A DNA stretch of 64,000 bases. Origin: Polynucleobacter sinensis (GTDB lineage Bacteria > Pseudomonadota > Gammaproteobacteria > Burkholderiales > Burkholderiaceae). Within the stretch, counting starts at the first letter, position 1; every line of letters begins with the position of its first letter. Below, piece after piece: positions 17,180-26,330 of this stretch. The stretch lies in contig NZ_LOJJ01000018.1 of NCBI RefSeq assembly GCF_001595985.1, positions 186,001 to 250,000 on the forward strand. The letters are read 5' to 3'. The notes below the pieces were generated by a model. The model was given only the letters and a program-made list of their open reading frames with translations. It was not told the DNA's origin and did no database searches. The position numbers and the translations under genes are program-made.

Positions 17180-19192
17180 TTATGAAGATTTTGGATTCAG
17201 TCTAAAGTGGGTGATAGATTGGGTAATCAGCACCAGACCAAAACCAATGAATCCCACTAGATCGGCCTCGGTAGAAGGGTAGGCAAGCGCAACCCCAGAG
17301 ATGACCATGATGATGCGTTCGAAGGTTTTGGTTTTCTCAATGAACCAGCCTTGAAGACCGCCTGCTAGACAGATGATCCCTACGACTGCTGTGAATGAAA
17401 TCCAAGCAATCTGCATCCAATCTGCTTGCTCTAATGCGGATGTTGAGCCCATCAATAGCAGACTTACACCGGACTTATCTAGAACAAACATAAACGGTAC
17501 AAGAATAGCTGGCGCTACATATTTCCAAGTTTGCAAAGTGGTCTTGTAGGGATTGCCTTTACAAATTGCAGCTGCGGCAAATGGTGAAAGTGCTGTGGGT
17601 GGAGATACCTCTGAAAGCACTGCGTAATAGAAGATAAACATATGGGCTGCAAAAGCAGGCACTCCCAAATTAATGAGGGCTGGTGCTGCAATCACGGCAC
17701 AAATAATGTAGGAGGCGGTGACTGGAACTGCAAGGCCAACCACCCAAACTACGAGTGCAGTAAAAATTGCAGTTAGCAAGAGTGAGCCACCAGCATACTG
17801 AATCACAATCGAACTGAACTTTAAGCCAAGGCCGGTTAATGTGACCGTACCAACAATCAAGCCTGCACCAGCACAGGTAGCAGCAATCGCCAGAACGCCT
17901 GTGGAGCCCGAAGCTAATGCTTTTGTTAGGTTGGAGTTGTAAAGACCAGAGAGAATAGGTTCTTTTCCCTTAAACCAGTCCCAAGAAATGATGGCAGTAT
18001 CTTTACGCAGCATGCTGGAGAGGGCTGAGACTACAGTTGCCCAAAACACAGACATTACTGGTGAGAAGCCGAGCAGCATAAATACGACGATTGATATCAG
18101 GGAGAAGAAATGAAACCAATATTTTTTGGTGAGCTGCCATGCTGTTTCTGCTGCTTGGAAATGAATATTTTTCATTCCATATTTACGGACATCGATTTCT
18201 ACCATGACAAATAAGCCAAGATAGAAAAGAATGGTTGGGATGGTTGCCATGAGCAAGACATCCAGATAGGAGATTTTTAAGAAGTCTGCAATAAGGAATG
18301 CAGCAGCGCCAAGGACGGGTGGTGAAATGATTGCACCAAGTCCTCCGGCCGCCAAGAGCCCGCCAGCGGCATTTTTCTCGTAACCCACCTTATCAAGCAT
18401 GGGGGCGGCAACTGATCCAACAGTCACGGTAGTTGCTACGCCTGATCCAGATGGGCCGCCTAATAAGAAGGAAGACATCACAATAGTTCTACCAACACCG
18501 GATGATTTGCCGCCCATGGCAGCAAATGAAAAATCGATAAAGAATTTTCCGGCCCCAGTAAATTGCAAGAAGGCACCAAAGATTGTGAATAAGATAATGA
18601 GGGTTGCCGAGACATCAACAGCCGTTCCATAGATGCCCTCAAGCGTCATGTACATATAACCTACTAGGCGATCTAAATCGTAACCTTTATGAGTCCAAGG
18701 TGCGGGTAGATAGTTACCAAATAGGGCGTACAGTAAGAAGAGTACTGTAACTCCGACCAAAATCATCCCATTGGTTCTTCTGACGCTTTCAAGGATGAGA
18801 AGAATTAGGCCAATACCCACCATGACATCAGTAGGGTTGGGCGCAGTGTTTCTATCAAATAAATCATCTCCACCGCTCAGGATGTAATACGCAATATAGA
18901 CAGATCCAATCGCGCAGATCACATCCCACCACATGAGGCGGTTTTTAAAGCGACTGGCGATGGGAAAGCTAAGGAAAACTAGAAATAAAACTAAGGCAAC
19001 GTGAATGACGCGGAGCTGTTGGGTCGGAACAATCGAATATGCGGCATACAGGTGAAACAGAGACATGCCAACCGCTACCAGGGTAATGAATTTCGCTAGT
19101 AGACCCTTGTAATCATTGGAGTCACCCTCTTCCTGCTTGATGAAGGCATCCAATTTTTCCTGGGTTTCATTATCAATAACAGCTTGTGTCAT
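17180..19192 (-). CDS. TRAP transporter fused permease (4TM/12TM, DctQM-type)
   Basis: 670 residues. The N-terminal helices form the small DctQ-like part, and the rest is the large DctM-like permease with GGPSGSGVATTVTVGSVAAPML and LGAIISPPVLGAAAFLIADF (about 255-310) and SEVSPPTALSPFAAAAICKGNP. Fused permeases of this type pair with TAXI receptors; the TAXI gene is directly upstream. It drives sodium- or proton-coupled import across the inner membrane. It is the last gene of a four-gene minus-strand operon. Confidence 0.95.
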   Translation of the reverse strand: MTQAVIDNETQEKLDAFIKQEEGDSNDYKGLLAKFITLVAVGMSLFHLYAAYSIVPTQQLRVIHVALVLFLVFLSFPIASRFKNRLMWWDVICAIGSVYIAYYILSGGDDLFDRNTAPNPTDVMVGIGLILLILESVRRTNGMILVGVTVLFLLYALFGNYLPAPWTHKGYDLDRLVGYMYMTLEGIYGTAVDVSATLIILFTIFGAFLQFTGAGKFFIDFSFAAMGGKSSGVGRTIVMSSFLLGGPSGSGVATTVTVGSVAAPMLDKVGYEKNAAGGLLAAGGLGAIISPPVLGAAAFLIADFLKISYLDVLLMATIPTILFYLGLFVMVEIDVRKYGMKNIHFQAAETAWQLTKKYWFHFFSLISIVVFMLLGFSPVMSVFWATVVSALSSMLRKDTAIISWDWFKGKEPILSGLYNSNLTKALASGSTGVLAIAATCAGAGLIVGTVTLTGLGLKFSSIVIQYAGGSLLLTAIFTALVVWVVGLAVPVTASYIICAVIAAPALINLGVPAFAAHMFIFYYAVLSEVSPPTALSPFAAAAICKGNPYKTTLQTWKYVAPAILVPFMFVLDKSGVSLLLMGSTSALEQADWMQIAWISFTAVVGIICLAGGLQGWFIEKTKTFERIIMVISGVALAYPSTEADLVGFIGFGLVLITQSITHFRLNPKSS

Positions 19193-19230
19193 GGCTCTAC
19201 CTATTTATATTGATTAATTCGGTGATGCAA

Positions 19231-19263
19231 AATCAAAGAGAGTGGAATCCACTCTCTTTGATT
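19231..19263 (-). promoter_or_regulatory. Perfect hairpin between TAXI receptor and TRAP permease genes
   Basis: AATCAAAGAGAGTGG pairs perfectly with CCACTCTCTTTGATT (15 bases per arm, loop of 3). It follows the TAXI stop by 6 bases and precedes the permease start by 38. There is only a short T run after it on the minus strand, so it is probably a leaky terminator or a 3-prime stabiliser that leaves more receptor than permease mRNA. Confidence 0.75.
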
Positions 19264-19269
19264 GACTGC

Positions 19270-20220
19270 TTAATTTACTTTAACGTTCTTTTCTTTGAAG
19301 AATTTCAAGGCGCCAGCATGAAATTCAATAGGCGTTGATTTTTGCTTCTGATTCTCTAGAGTCACGTTCATATACTCTTGATGAGTGCGAACTAGCTCTA
19401 ACTTATTGTCAAATACTGCCTTAACAATTTTGTAGGCTTCTGCATCAGGCATATTGGCATTAACTACCAAGATGTTAGCAACCGCAGCCACTTTATTGTC
19501 TTTAGCCATTCCGCTATAGGTTGCTTTTGGAATCACTGTGGGGAAATACAGGTTGCCATATTTTTTATTCATGATGGGTACTTCGTCGGTAGTGTCTACC
19601 ATCACAATTTTCATTCCAGGGCTATTAGCAAGATCGGTTACAGCCGCAGTTGGTAAGCCACCAACCCAGAAGAAGGCATCAATTTTGCGATCTTTTACAG
19701 CATTGACAGATTCAGCAACGCTCAAGCGCTCACGTTTAACATCTTTGTCTTTATCAAGACCAGCTGCCTCTAGTAGGCGAAAGGCCATGACTTCAGTCGC
19801 GCTACCAGGTGCGCCAGTGCTAACGCGCTTGCCTTTGAGATCTTTCATCGACTTGATACCAGTTGAGTCGACGGTCACTACGTGCATGAGGTTTGGGTAA
19901 AGCACTAAGAGGGTGCGTAAGTCCACCTTCTTATTGGCAAATTTACCTTCACCATCTTTAGCATCCTTAGCAGCGTCGGCCATAGAAAAACCAACATAAG
20001 GCTTACCGGTACCAATTAAATTGAGGTTATCTACAGAGCCACCAGTAACTTCCGCTGTTGCTGCCATTCCGGGAACCTTGCTAGACAGTACTGATGCAAG
20101 TCCGCCACCCATAGGGTAGTAAACGCCTCCGGTGCCACCGGTAGCGATAGAGATATTTTGCGCTTGTGCTACCCCCCACATTAATCCAAGTGAGATAGCG
20201 ATCACTTTAAACAGTTTCAT
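19270..20220 (-). CDS. TAXI-family TRAP transporter solute-binding protein
   Basis: 316 residues. A signal peptide (MKLFKVIAISLGLMWGVAQA-QN) is followed by the TAXI start ISIATGGTGGVYYPMGGGLA and the typical AEVTGGSVDNLNLIGTGKP and KGKRVSTGAPGSATEVMA blocks. It delivers the solute to the fused permease encoded just downstream. AGGAG precedes the ATG. Known TAXI receptors bind glutamate, glutamine or carboxylates; the ligand here is unknown. Confidence 0.95.
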   Translation of the reverse strand: MKLFKVIAISLGLMWGVAQAQNISIATGGTGGVYYPMGGGLASVLSSKVPGMAATAEVTGGSVDNLNLIGTGKPYVGFSMADAAKDAKDGEGKFANKKVDLRTLLVLYPNLMHVVTVDSTGIKSMKDLKGKRVSTGAPGSATEVMAFRLLEAAGLDKDKDVKRERLSVAESVNAVKDRKIDAFFWVGGLPTAAVTDLANSPGMKIVMVDTTDEVPIMNKKYGNLYFPTVIPKATYSGMAKDNKVAAVANILVVNANMPDAEAYKIVKAVFDNKLELVRTHQEYMNVTLENQKQKSTPIEFHAGALKFFKEKNVKVN

Positions 20221-20253
20221 TTTTTTCTCCTGTTGTGTATCTAGTTAAATAAA

Positions 20254-21180
20254 TCAAAGGCCCGGCATACTGAAATGAATCTTTTCTAGCTCGCTCAACA
20301 ACTTTTCTTGCTGTTCCTTGCTCAACTGCATCAGTGGTGGGCGAACGCGTAACCACTCCGCATCTTTGCTGTAGTGTGCTACTGCGGTCTTCATGCCAGC
20401 AATCATTTGATACTGAGCAAAAATTGAGCGTACTTGATCTAGTTCTTGTTGGCGTTGATCTGCGTCAGCTTCTTTCCAATGTTTGGCTAATTCAGCGATT
20501 GCCCTAGGGTTTACGTTAGCAGTTGCGGAGATGCAGCCAACCCCGCCAGCGCGTAATGTGCGCATTAGGAACACTTCACTACCGGCATAAACACGGAAGC
20601 CGGATGGGGCCAGTAATTTAATGACGGACTCTGTGTAAGCCCAGTCCCCAGAGCTATCTTTCATACCAACAACCGTTTTTGGATACTCTTTAGTGAGGCG
20701 CTCCAATAAGGAAAGGCTTAAGTTGATTTTGGTGACCGGTGGGATGTTGTAAATGTAAACCTGTAAATCTGCGCTTCCTACTTTTTGGATAACTTCCGAG
20801 AAATAAGCAAAGAGGCCATCATCAGTGACGTCTTTATAGTAGAACGGTGGCAGCATGAGCACTCCGGCACATTTGTGCTGAACTGCATGGCGAGTCATGC
20901 TGACAGTAGCATCGATAGAAGTAGCTCCAGTACCAGGCATCATATGGGCTGGATTGAGGCCTCCTTCAACTAGCGCGGTTAATGTACCCATCTTCTGCGG
21001 TGCAGACATTGAATTTGCTTCAGAGTTCGTGCCAAAAATGGCTTGACCCACACCATTAGCTTCTAGCCATTGACATTGTTTTAGTAATTTTTTTGCATCT
21101 GGACTGCCATCCTGATTAAACGGTGTTAATACTGGCGACAATACTGCTGGCAAAGTTGAGGGGTGAAGGGTGATGGTCAT
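20254..21180 (-). CDS. DapA/NAL-family lyase or dehydratase
   Basis: 308 residues, the usual length. Family landmarks are FGTNSEANSMS (phosphate/carboxylate loop), YNIPP with the proton-relay Tyr, and GMKDSSGD with the Schiff-base Lys. True DapA is unlikely because the gene sits in a transporter operon between a hydroxyacid dehydrogenase and a TAXI receptor. A 2-keto-3-deoxy-sugar-acid aldolase or related dehydratase is a better guess. GGAGTAAGC precedes the ATG. Confidence 0.88.
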   Translation of the reverse strand: MTITLHPSTLPAVLSPVLTPFNQDGSPDAKKLLKQCQWLEANGVGQAIFGTNSEANSMSAPQKMGTLTALVEGGLNPAHMMPGTGATSIDATVSMTRHAVQHKCAGVLMLPPFYYKDVTDDGLFAYFSEVIQKVGSADLQVYIYNIPPVTKINLSLSLLERLTKEYPKTVVGMKDSSGDWAYTESVIKLLAPSGFRVYAGSEVFLMRTLRAGGVGCISATANVNPRAIAELAKHWKEADADQRQQELDQVRSIFAQYQMIAGMKTAVAHYSKDAEWLRVRPPLMQLSKEQQEKLLSELEKIHFSMPGL

Positions 21181-21192
21181 GCTTACTCCAAT

Positions 21193-22122
21193 TTAATTTT
21201 TTACTTCGGTCAGAAGTGGCTGTTGATTATAAAAAGCTTCCAAGTTATCGATTGCTAAATTTGTCATTAGTTGCCTGGTTTCTGAAGTGGCACTTCCAAT
21301 ATGCGGCGTTAACAATACATTATCAATATTTAAGAAATCAGCGTTTGGATTGGGTTCATTTTCGAACACATCTAGCGCTGCTCCAGCAATTTTCTTTTGC
21401 TGCAGTGCAACTAATAAGTCGGCTTCATTAACAACACTGCCACGAGCGATATTAATCAAATATCCCTCTGGTCCTAATGCATCGAGTACGGCTGCGTTAA
21501 TCATTCTTTCCGTATCGGGATTTGCGGGACAGGCAAGAACGAGTATGTCGCTAGCTTTAGCCAATGACAGAATATCGGGGAAGTACTTGTAGGGAATATT
21601 TTTTTGGGAGGGTCCGGTATAGGCTATTTCAACCTTAAAGGACTCAAGGCGTTTGGCGAGATCCTGCCCAATTCTACCCATGCCTGCAATACCAATCCGT
21701 TTGCCAGCCAGTGTAGTGGTGATGGCAAAAGGAGCCTGAGACCATGCAGCGCTTTTAACGAATGCATGTGCTTGCGGAATACGTCTTAGAAGCCCAAATA
21801 ACATACCAATCGCCAATTCACATACCGCATCATTTAAGACGCCAGGGGTGTTGCTAGCTTTAATTCCACGCTTTTTGAGGAGGGGGAGGGGTAAATTGTC
21901 ATAACCAACCCCGCAAGTAGCCACCATCCTGACATTGGGCAATTGCTCGAATAGGCTTTCTGGCAGCGTAGTATTTGAACGCGTCAAAATTGCCATGAAA
22001 TTTCCTTCGGGTACCCTGCCTTGAGGGTCTAAAAGTACTGTAGTTGCCAGTCGTAGTTGAATTTCCCTTTGCATAATTTCAGGGAATTGGCCGACCTGTA
22101 GCACCGAATTGACTGGGATCAT
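21193..22122 (-). CDS. D-isomer-specific 2-hydroxyacid dehydrogenase
   Basis: 309 residues. The NAD(P)-binding motif GIAGMGRIGQDLAKRL and the catalytic triad are visible: Arg in NIARGSVVNE, Glu in FENEPNP and His in LTPHIGSAT. The family includes glyoxylate/hydroxypyruvate reductases, which would suit a sugar-acid catabolic operon where a C2 or C3 keto acid is formed. It is the first gene of the TAXI operon, 12 bases before the DapA-like gene. Confidence 0.92.
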   Translation of the reverse strand: MIPVNSVLQVGQFPEIMQREIQLRLATTVLLDPQGRVPEGNFMAILTRSNTTLPESLFEQLPNVRMVATCGVGYDNLPLPLLKKRGIKASNTPGVLNDAVCELAIGMLFGLLRRIPQAHAFVKSAAWSQAPFAITTTLAGKRIGIAGMGRIGQDLAKRLESFKVEIAYTGPSQKNIPYKYFPDILSLAKASDILVLACPANPDTERMINAAVLDALGPEGYLINIARGSVVNEADLLVALQQKKIAGAALDVFENEPNPNADFLNIDNVLLTPHIGSATSETRQLMTNLAIDNLEAFYNQQPLLTEVKN

Positions 22123-22164
22123 GTCTCTCTTACATTTTTATTGGAATAATGAAAGCATTGTATG

Positions 22165-22179
22165 AGGATTTGTAATCCT
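22165..22179. promoter_or_regulatory. Candidate operator in divergent promoter region
   Basis: AGGATT-TGT-AATCCT is a perfect 6-base inverted repeat in the 83-base gap between the divergent TAXI operon and the hydroxyacyl-CoA dehydrogenase-like gene. The position suits a shared regulator site; no regulator gene is nearby. Confidence 0.35.
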
Positions 22180-22205
22180 TATCTTGCCCACGAAGGAGAG
22201 ATTCG

Positions 22206-23147
22206 ATGTTGTTTACCCCAGCTGAAACTAAGGTAGTTATTGTCGGTGGCGGAACTATGGGCGCTGATGTGGCAGCCGTTTGCGCGCGCGGTGGATGCGC
22301 TGTGCAGGTGGTCGAGCCAACTACGGAGCGTCGTGCACTTTTGCCAGATTATTTTGCCAACACGATGATAGATTTGGGGTACGAGCATCGCCTACATTTA
22401 CTATCTTTAGCCGGCACTCTTGAGGAAGTTGATTGGTCGGATATCGATCTTGTGATTGAGTGTGTTCCAGAGCGCTTGGATATCAAGCAGGAATTATTTG
22501 CCAAGCTCGAGCAATATGCAAAACCTGAAGCGGTCTTAGCAAGTAACAGTACCAGTTTCCCCATCAGTCAAATTGCGAGTGGTTTAAAAACAGCTGCGCG
22601 AATGATTGGGTTACATTTTTTTATGCCTGCTCATTTGATTCCTTGCGTAGAAGTGGTTTATGGCGAAAAAACTTCACCAATGGTCGCCGAGAGTCTTTCT
22701 AGGTTGATGACTGCTTGTGGCATGGTCCCAGTAACAGTTAAAAAAGACTTACCAGGGTTTTTGGCAAATCGCTTGCAACATGCATTATCGAGAGAGGCTT
22801 TTGCCATGGTCGATGCGGGTATTGCTAGCTTGGAAGATATTGATAAAGCGGTTCGTTTTGGTTTTGGTTTTCGTTACATTGCGGCAGGACCAGCAATGCA
22901 AAGGGACCATGCTGGGCTTGAGGTGCATGGCGCTGGGGGTGCAACGATTTATCCCACGCTGAATAACTCTTCTACTATTGCTAAATGCCTGAGCGATCGA
23001 ATTGCGAGTGGAAAATTTGGAATGAAGACTGGCGAGGGTTTTTATTCTTGGACTGCGGAGACAATTCAGGCTGAGCGTGAGCGCTATCAAGAGGCATTGC
23101 GCGAGGGATTAAAAATCATTCAAAAAGACTTGCCTAAAATCGAGTAG
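22206..23147 (+). CDS. 3-hydroxyacyl-CoA dehydrogenase-like NAD-binding enzyme
   Basis: 313 residues. The N-terminal Rossmann motif is VVIVGGGTMGADVAAVCARGG; NSTSFPISQIA and GLHFFMPAHLIPCVEVV contain the family Ser and catalytic His. The C-terminal helical domain starts at KKDLPGFLANRLQHAL. The single dehydrogenase unit without hydratase resembles 3-hydroxybutyryl-CoA, carnitine or L-gulonate 3-dehydrogenases. GGAGAG lies before the ATG. It is divergent from the TAXI operon, so a role on hydroxy acids rather than fatty acids is plausible. Confidence 0.88.
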   Translation: MLFTPAETKVVIVGGGTMGADVAAVCARGGCAVQVVEPTTERRALLPDYFANTMIDLGYEHRLHLLSLAGTLEEVDWSDIDLVIECVPERLDIKQELFAKLEQYAKPEAVLASNSTSFPISQIASGLKTAARMIGLHFFMPAHLIPCVEVVYGEKTSPMVAESLSRLMTACGMVPVTVKKDLPGFLANRLQHALSREAFAMVDAGIASLEDIDKAVRFGFGFRYIAAGPAMQRDHAGLEVHGAGGATIYPTLNNSSTIAKCLSDRIASGKFGMKTGEGFYSWTAETIQAERERYQEALREGLKIIQKDLPKIE

Positions 23148-23154
23148 TCAGTAA

Positions 23155-24360
23155 TTAAGCAAGATCTTTGAGGTGTAGTTTTCGCAGGTGTGGCGCGAGT
23201 TTGTAGGTTAAGAGCACCACCCCGATGGTTGCTGCACCACCAAAGACAATCGATGGGATGAGCCCCATCAGGCTTGCGGCAATGCCAGATTCAAGAGCGC
23301 CCAATTCATTTGAAGAGCCAATAAAAATGCCATTGATTGCGCTGACTCTGCCGCGCATATGATCGGGTGTTGTTAATTGCATAATGCTGCTGCGGATGAC
23401 AACTGATATCGAGTCGCAGCAGCCGGAAACAAAAAGAAAGAGTGCGCATAGCCATAAATTCTGGGAAAGACCAAAGGCAATGATTGCTAGACCAAAGCCT
23501 CCCACCGAGAGAAATAAATGCTTTCCAGAATCGGTTAATAGTGGACGCTGAGCAAGATAAATACCGGTAATGACTGCTCCTGCTGCTGGGGCTGCGCGCA
23601 AAATACCCAGAGTCTCAGGGCCAGCGTCGAGCACTTCTTTTACAAACGCGGGCAGTATGGATACTGCGCCACCAAATAGTACTGCGAACATATCTAGCGC
23701 CATGATCCCAAGAATGAGTTCATGCTTGCGGACGTAATGAATGCCCTCAAGAAGACTGGTTAAGAAATGGGTGTTAAGCGTAGTATTTTTTTGATGTTGA
23801 ATTTGAATGAAGGTGATGCCATACAAACCAACTGCACCGCTCAGGGCAACCAAAGCATAGGTCCACTCCAGTCCGGCAAATCCAATCATCAAGCCCCCCA
23901 AGCCAGGGCCAGCAACTACGCAAATTTGAAATGCAGAAGACGCATAGGCTGTATACCGGGTCATTTGGTCTCTGGGGATCAGTTGGCCGAAAATAGCCTG
24001 GTACGACGGACGTAATAGAGCGCGAGCAAGCCCCAAGAAAGCAACAGCAGTGTAGATGAGTGGTACTGGTGGGCTGAGCCAATTTAAAGCGATTGCCATC
24101 AGAAATAAGCCAACGGCGACGTGTAATAAGCATGAAATCGCTGCAATGATCTTGCGTGAGTGGTGATCTACCGCATAGCCGGCATACAGTGCCAGAATGA
24201 AATAAGGGATTAACTCTGCCAACCCAATGAGACCCAGTGAAACCACGCTATGGGTGATCTCGTATAAATGCCACCCCACCGCAACCATCATCATTTGGTA
24301 GCTTAAGGTAGCTCCTATGCGATAAAGCAATAGGGTTCTGAAGGCTTGGCTTGTTTTCAT
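23155..24360 (-). CDS. MFS transporter, EntS-like exporter
   Basis: 401 residues with about ten to twelve helices. ALYAGYAVDHHSRKIIAAISCLL is the MFS loop 2-3, and MRGRVSAINGIFIGSSNELGALESGIAA is typical of the EntS/multidrug exporter branch. No siderophore genes are close by, so the substrate is unknown. It converges on the preceding gene with a 7-base gap. Confidence 0.9.
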   Translation of the reverse strand: MKTSQAFRTLLLYRIGATLSYQMMMVAVGWHLYEITHSVVSLGLIGLAELIPYFILALYAGYAVDHHSRKIIAAISCLLHVAVGLFLMAIALNWLSPPVPLIYTAVAFLGLARALLRPSYQAIFGQLIPRDQMTRYTAYASSAFQICVVAGPGLGGLMIGFAGLEWTYALVALSGAVGLYGITFIQIQHQKNTTLNTHFLTSLLEGIHYVRKHELILGIMALDMFAVLFGGAVSILPAFVKEVLDAGPETLGILRAAPAAGAVITGIYLAQRPLLTDSGKHLFLSVGGFGLAIIAFGLSQNLWLCALFLFVSGCCDSISVVIRSSIMQLTTPDHMRGRVSAINGIFIGSSNELGALESGIAASLMGLIPSIVFGGAATIGVVLLTYKLAPHLRKLHLKDLA

Positions 24361-24402
24361 GAATAACGTTAGTGTAATGGGCTACTGATTTATCCTTGTG
24401 GA

Positions 24403-25086
24403 ATGAAAAAATTGATTATTCGTATTTGGGACTTACCGATTCGTCTCTTCCATTGGCTTTTGGTGCTTTGCATCATTGCCAGCTTTATTACCGTGAAGAT
24501 CGGTGGTAATGCTATGAGCTTACATGCTCAAATTGGATACTGTGTTCTCGCTTTAATTATTTTCAGAATTTGCTGGGGGATTGTTGGATCTCATCATGCT
24601 CGCTTTGTTAATTTCATCCCAAGTCCCCGGGAATTGCTCAATTATTTATCTGGAAAATCAAAAGCTACCTTAGGCCATAATCCTATGGGCGCGCTGTCTG
24701 TGGTGGGTCTACTTGTATCTGTTGGAGTGCAGGCGGTAACTGGTTTATTTGCAAATGACGATATTGCCTTCGAGGGGCCATTTGCAAAATATGTTTCAAA
24801 CGACACTGTTGCCCTGTTGACATCCGTGCATCATTTCAATGAAAAAGTGTTATTGATATTAATTGCACTACATTTATGTGCAATCTTCTACTATCAAAAA
24901 TGGCGGGGCAAAGATTTGATTACACCTATGTTGAAGGGTGATAAAGAAATTGACCCAAGCGAGGAGGCGGAATATTCGCCTGTCGACTTGGGCCAAGCCT
25001 CCAAGGATGGAGGTTTGCAACGTGGCTTAGCTTTATTGCTGCTAAGCTTGATTGCGGTGGTGTTGGGTTACTTCATTACCCGCTAA
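24403..25086 (+). CDS. Cytochrome b561-type membrane protein
   Basis: 227 residues with four main helices and a C-terminal helix. Candidate haem-ligand histidines occur in RLFHWLLV, LHAQIGYC, SVHHFNEKVL and LIALHLCAIFYY, the pattern of bacterial b561/thiosulfate-reductase-type cytochrome b. It should transfer electrons between quinol and a periplasmic acceptor. The convergent cytochrome c' gene 10 bases away is a possible partner. Confidence 0.92.
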   Translation: MKKLIIRIWDLPIRLFHWLLVLCIIASFITVKIGGNAMSLHAQIGYCVLALIIFRICWGIVGSHHARFVNFIPSPRELLNYLSGKSKATLGHNPMGALSVVGLLVSVGVQAVTGLFANDDIAFEGPFAKYVSNDTVALLTSVHHFNEKVLLILIALHLCAIFYYQKWRGKDLITPMLKGDKEIDPSEEAEYSPVDLGQASKDGGLQRGLALLLLSLIAVVLGYFITR

Positions 25087-25096
25087 TTTATTTTGA

Positions 25097-25546
25097 TTAC
25101 TTTTTCTTAAAGTCATCATGGCAACCTTTACAGGTTGCGCCAGCGGCACCGAATGCCTTTTTAATTGCCTCTTGATCGCCGGACTGCGCAGCGGTATTGA
25201 GGTTAGCTACAGCGACTTGCATTTTCTCTGCAGCAGATTTGAATTTAGCGTTATCGGACCAAACACCGGGTAGCGCGTTACCGCCTTCAGTGCCTGCACC
25301 AAATGCCTGCCAAGGAAGTGTTGATAGGATTGAAACAACAGCTGCATTTTTGGCGACATCATCTTTATTAAATGGCGCTTCACCTTTTACTACTGCGCCA
25401 ATCTTTCCGAAGGAATTAGCCATTACGGTAAATGCGCTTTGACGGTACTTGATTGCATCTTCAGGCTTTTTAAATTGCGCATAGGCAATTCCGCTCACTA
25501 ATAATGTTGGTGCAAGGGCAATTAAAGCAAAATGTTTGAGTTTCAT
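25097..25546 (-). CDS. Cytochrome c prime family protein
   Basis: 149 residues from ATG 25546, preceded by GGAG; an in-frame TTG 12 bases upstream lies on that site. A signal peptide (LKHFALIALAPTLLVSGIAYA) leads to a four-helix-bundle protein whose haem motif CKGCH lies at the extreme C-terminus (GATCKGCHDDFKKK), diagnostic for class II cytochromes c. These bind NO or serve in electron transfer in the periplasm. Confidence 0.95.
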   Translation of the reverse strand: MKLKHFALIALAPTLLVSGIAYAQFKKPEDAIKYRQSAFTVMANSFGKIGAVVKGEAPFNKDDVAKNAAVVSILSTLPWQAFGAGTEGGNALPGVWSDNAKFKSAAEKMQVAVANLNTAAQSGDQEAIKKAFGAAGATCKGCHDDFKKK

Positions 25547-25639
25547 GAGGGGCTCCAATGATTTCAGTTCATGCTAGGGATGGGGTTAACTAGGCCCAGC
25601 ATACTCTCGATTAATATTTTTTGCTAATTAGAAATGCGC

Positions 25640-26302
25640 TCAGAAGATCATCCTTAACGGACTGGTCAGCACCAGAATTAACCATTCAAAAAAGGACATA
25701 AGTGGGGTCATCCAGAGGCTACCAATAATTCCAGTAAATACCAGTCCTAGGACGATAAAAAAACCCCATGGCTCCAATTTCCCCAGCGCGATAGATTGAC
25801 GTGTTGGCAATAGACTGCTCAGTATCCGGCCTCCATCCAAGGGCGGCAGGGGAAATAGGTTAAAAACGAGTAGGCCAAGGTTCCAGGTGATTCCAGCTTG
25901 GGACATCGAAATCAGGAACTTTTCATTGATACCTAGCCCAACGAGAGCAATCAGCAAGGTCAGCCATAGCAAGGCTTGGACGAAATTCGATCCAGGGCCA
26001 GCCAAAGCCACCCAAATGGAGTCAATCCGAGGGTTTCGAAGGCGCCCGAAGTTGACGGGTACGGGTTTGGCGTAACCGACTAAAAAAGGCGATCCGCTCA
26101 AAATGAGCAGTAGGGGGATGAGAATGGTCCCGACGGGATCGATGTGCTTAGCGGGATTAAGGCTGACCCTGCCAAGCATGTAGGCAGTGTTGTCGCCGAA
26201 TTTTCGGGCGGCATAACCATGTGCTGCTTCATGGATAGTAATGGCAAAAATCAATGGAATCGCATTTATAGCGACAGCTTGGATAGAATAGTCAGTAATC
26301 AT
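25640..26302 (-). CDS. M50-family (site-2 protease-like) membrane metalloprotease
   Basis: 220 residues with about six helices. The zinc motif HEAAHGYAARKFGD (H-E-x-x-H near residue 25) and the third-ligand region NLFPLPPLDGGRIL are intact. It belongs to the short group without a PDZ domain (Rv2869/YwhC-like). It may cleave membrane-bound regulators; the substrate is unknown. It is divergent from the small gene at 26331. Confidence 0.93.
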   Translation of the reverse strand: MITDYSIQAVAINAIPLIFAITIHEAAHGYAARKFGDNTAYMLGRVSLNPAKHIDPVGTILIPLLLILSGSPFLVGYAKPVPVNFGRLRNPRIDSIWVALAGPGSNFVQALLWLTLLIALVGLGINEKFLISMSQAGITWNLGLLVFNLFPLPPLDGGRILSSLLPTRQSIALGKLEPWGFFIVLGLVFTGIIGSLWMTPLMSFFEWLILVLTSPLRMIF

Positions 26303-26330
26303 GGCAATATGATATCTATAGGAGTAAAAA

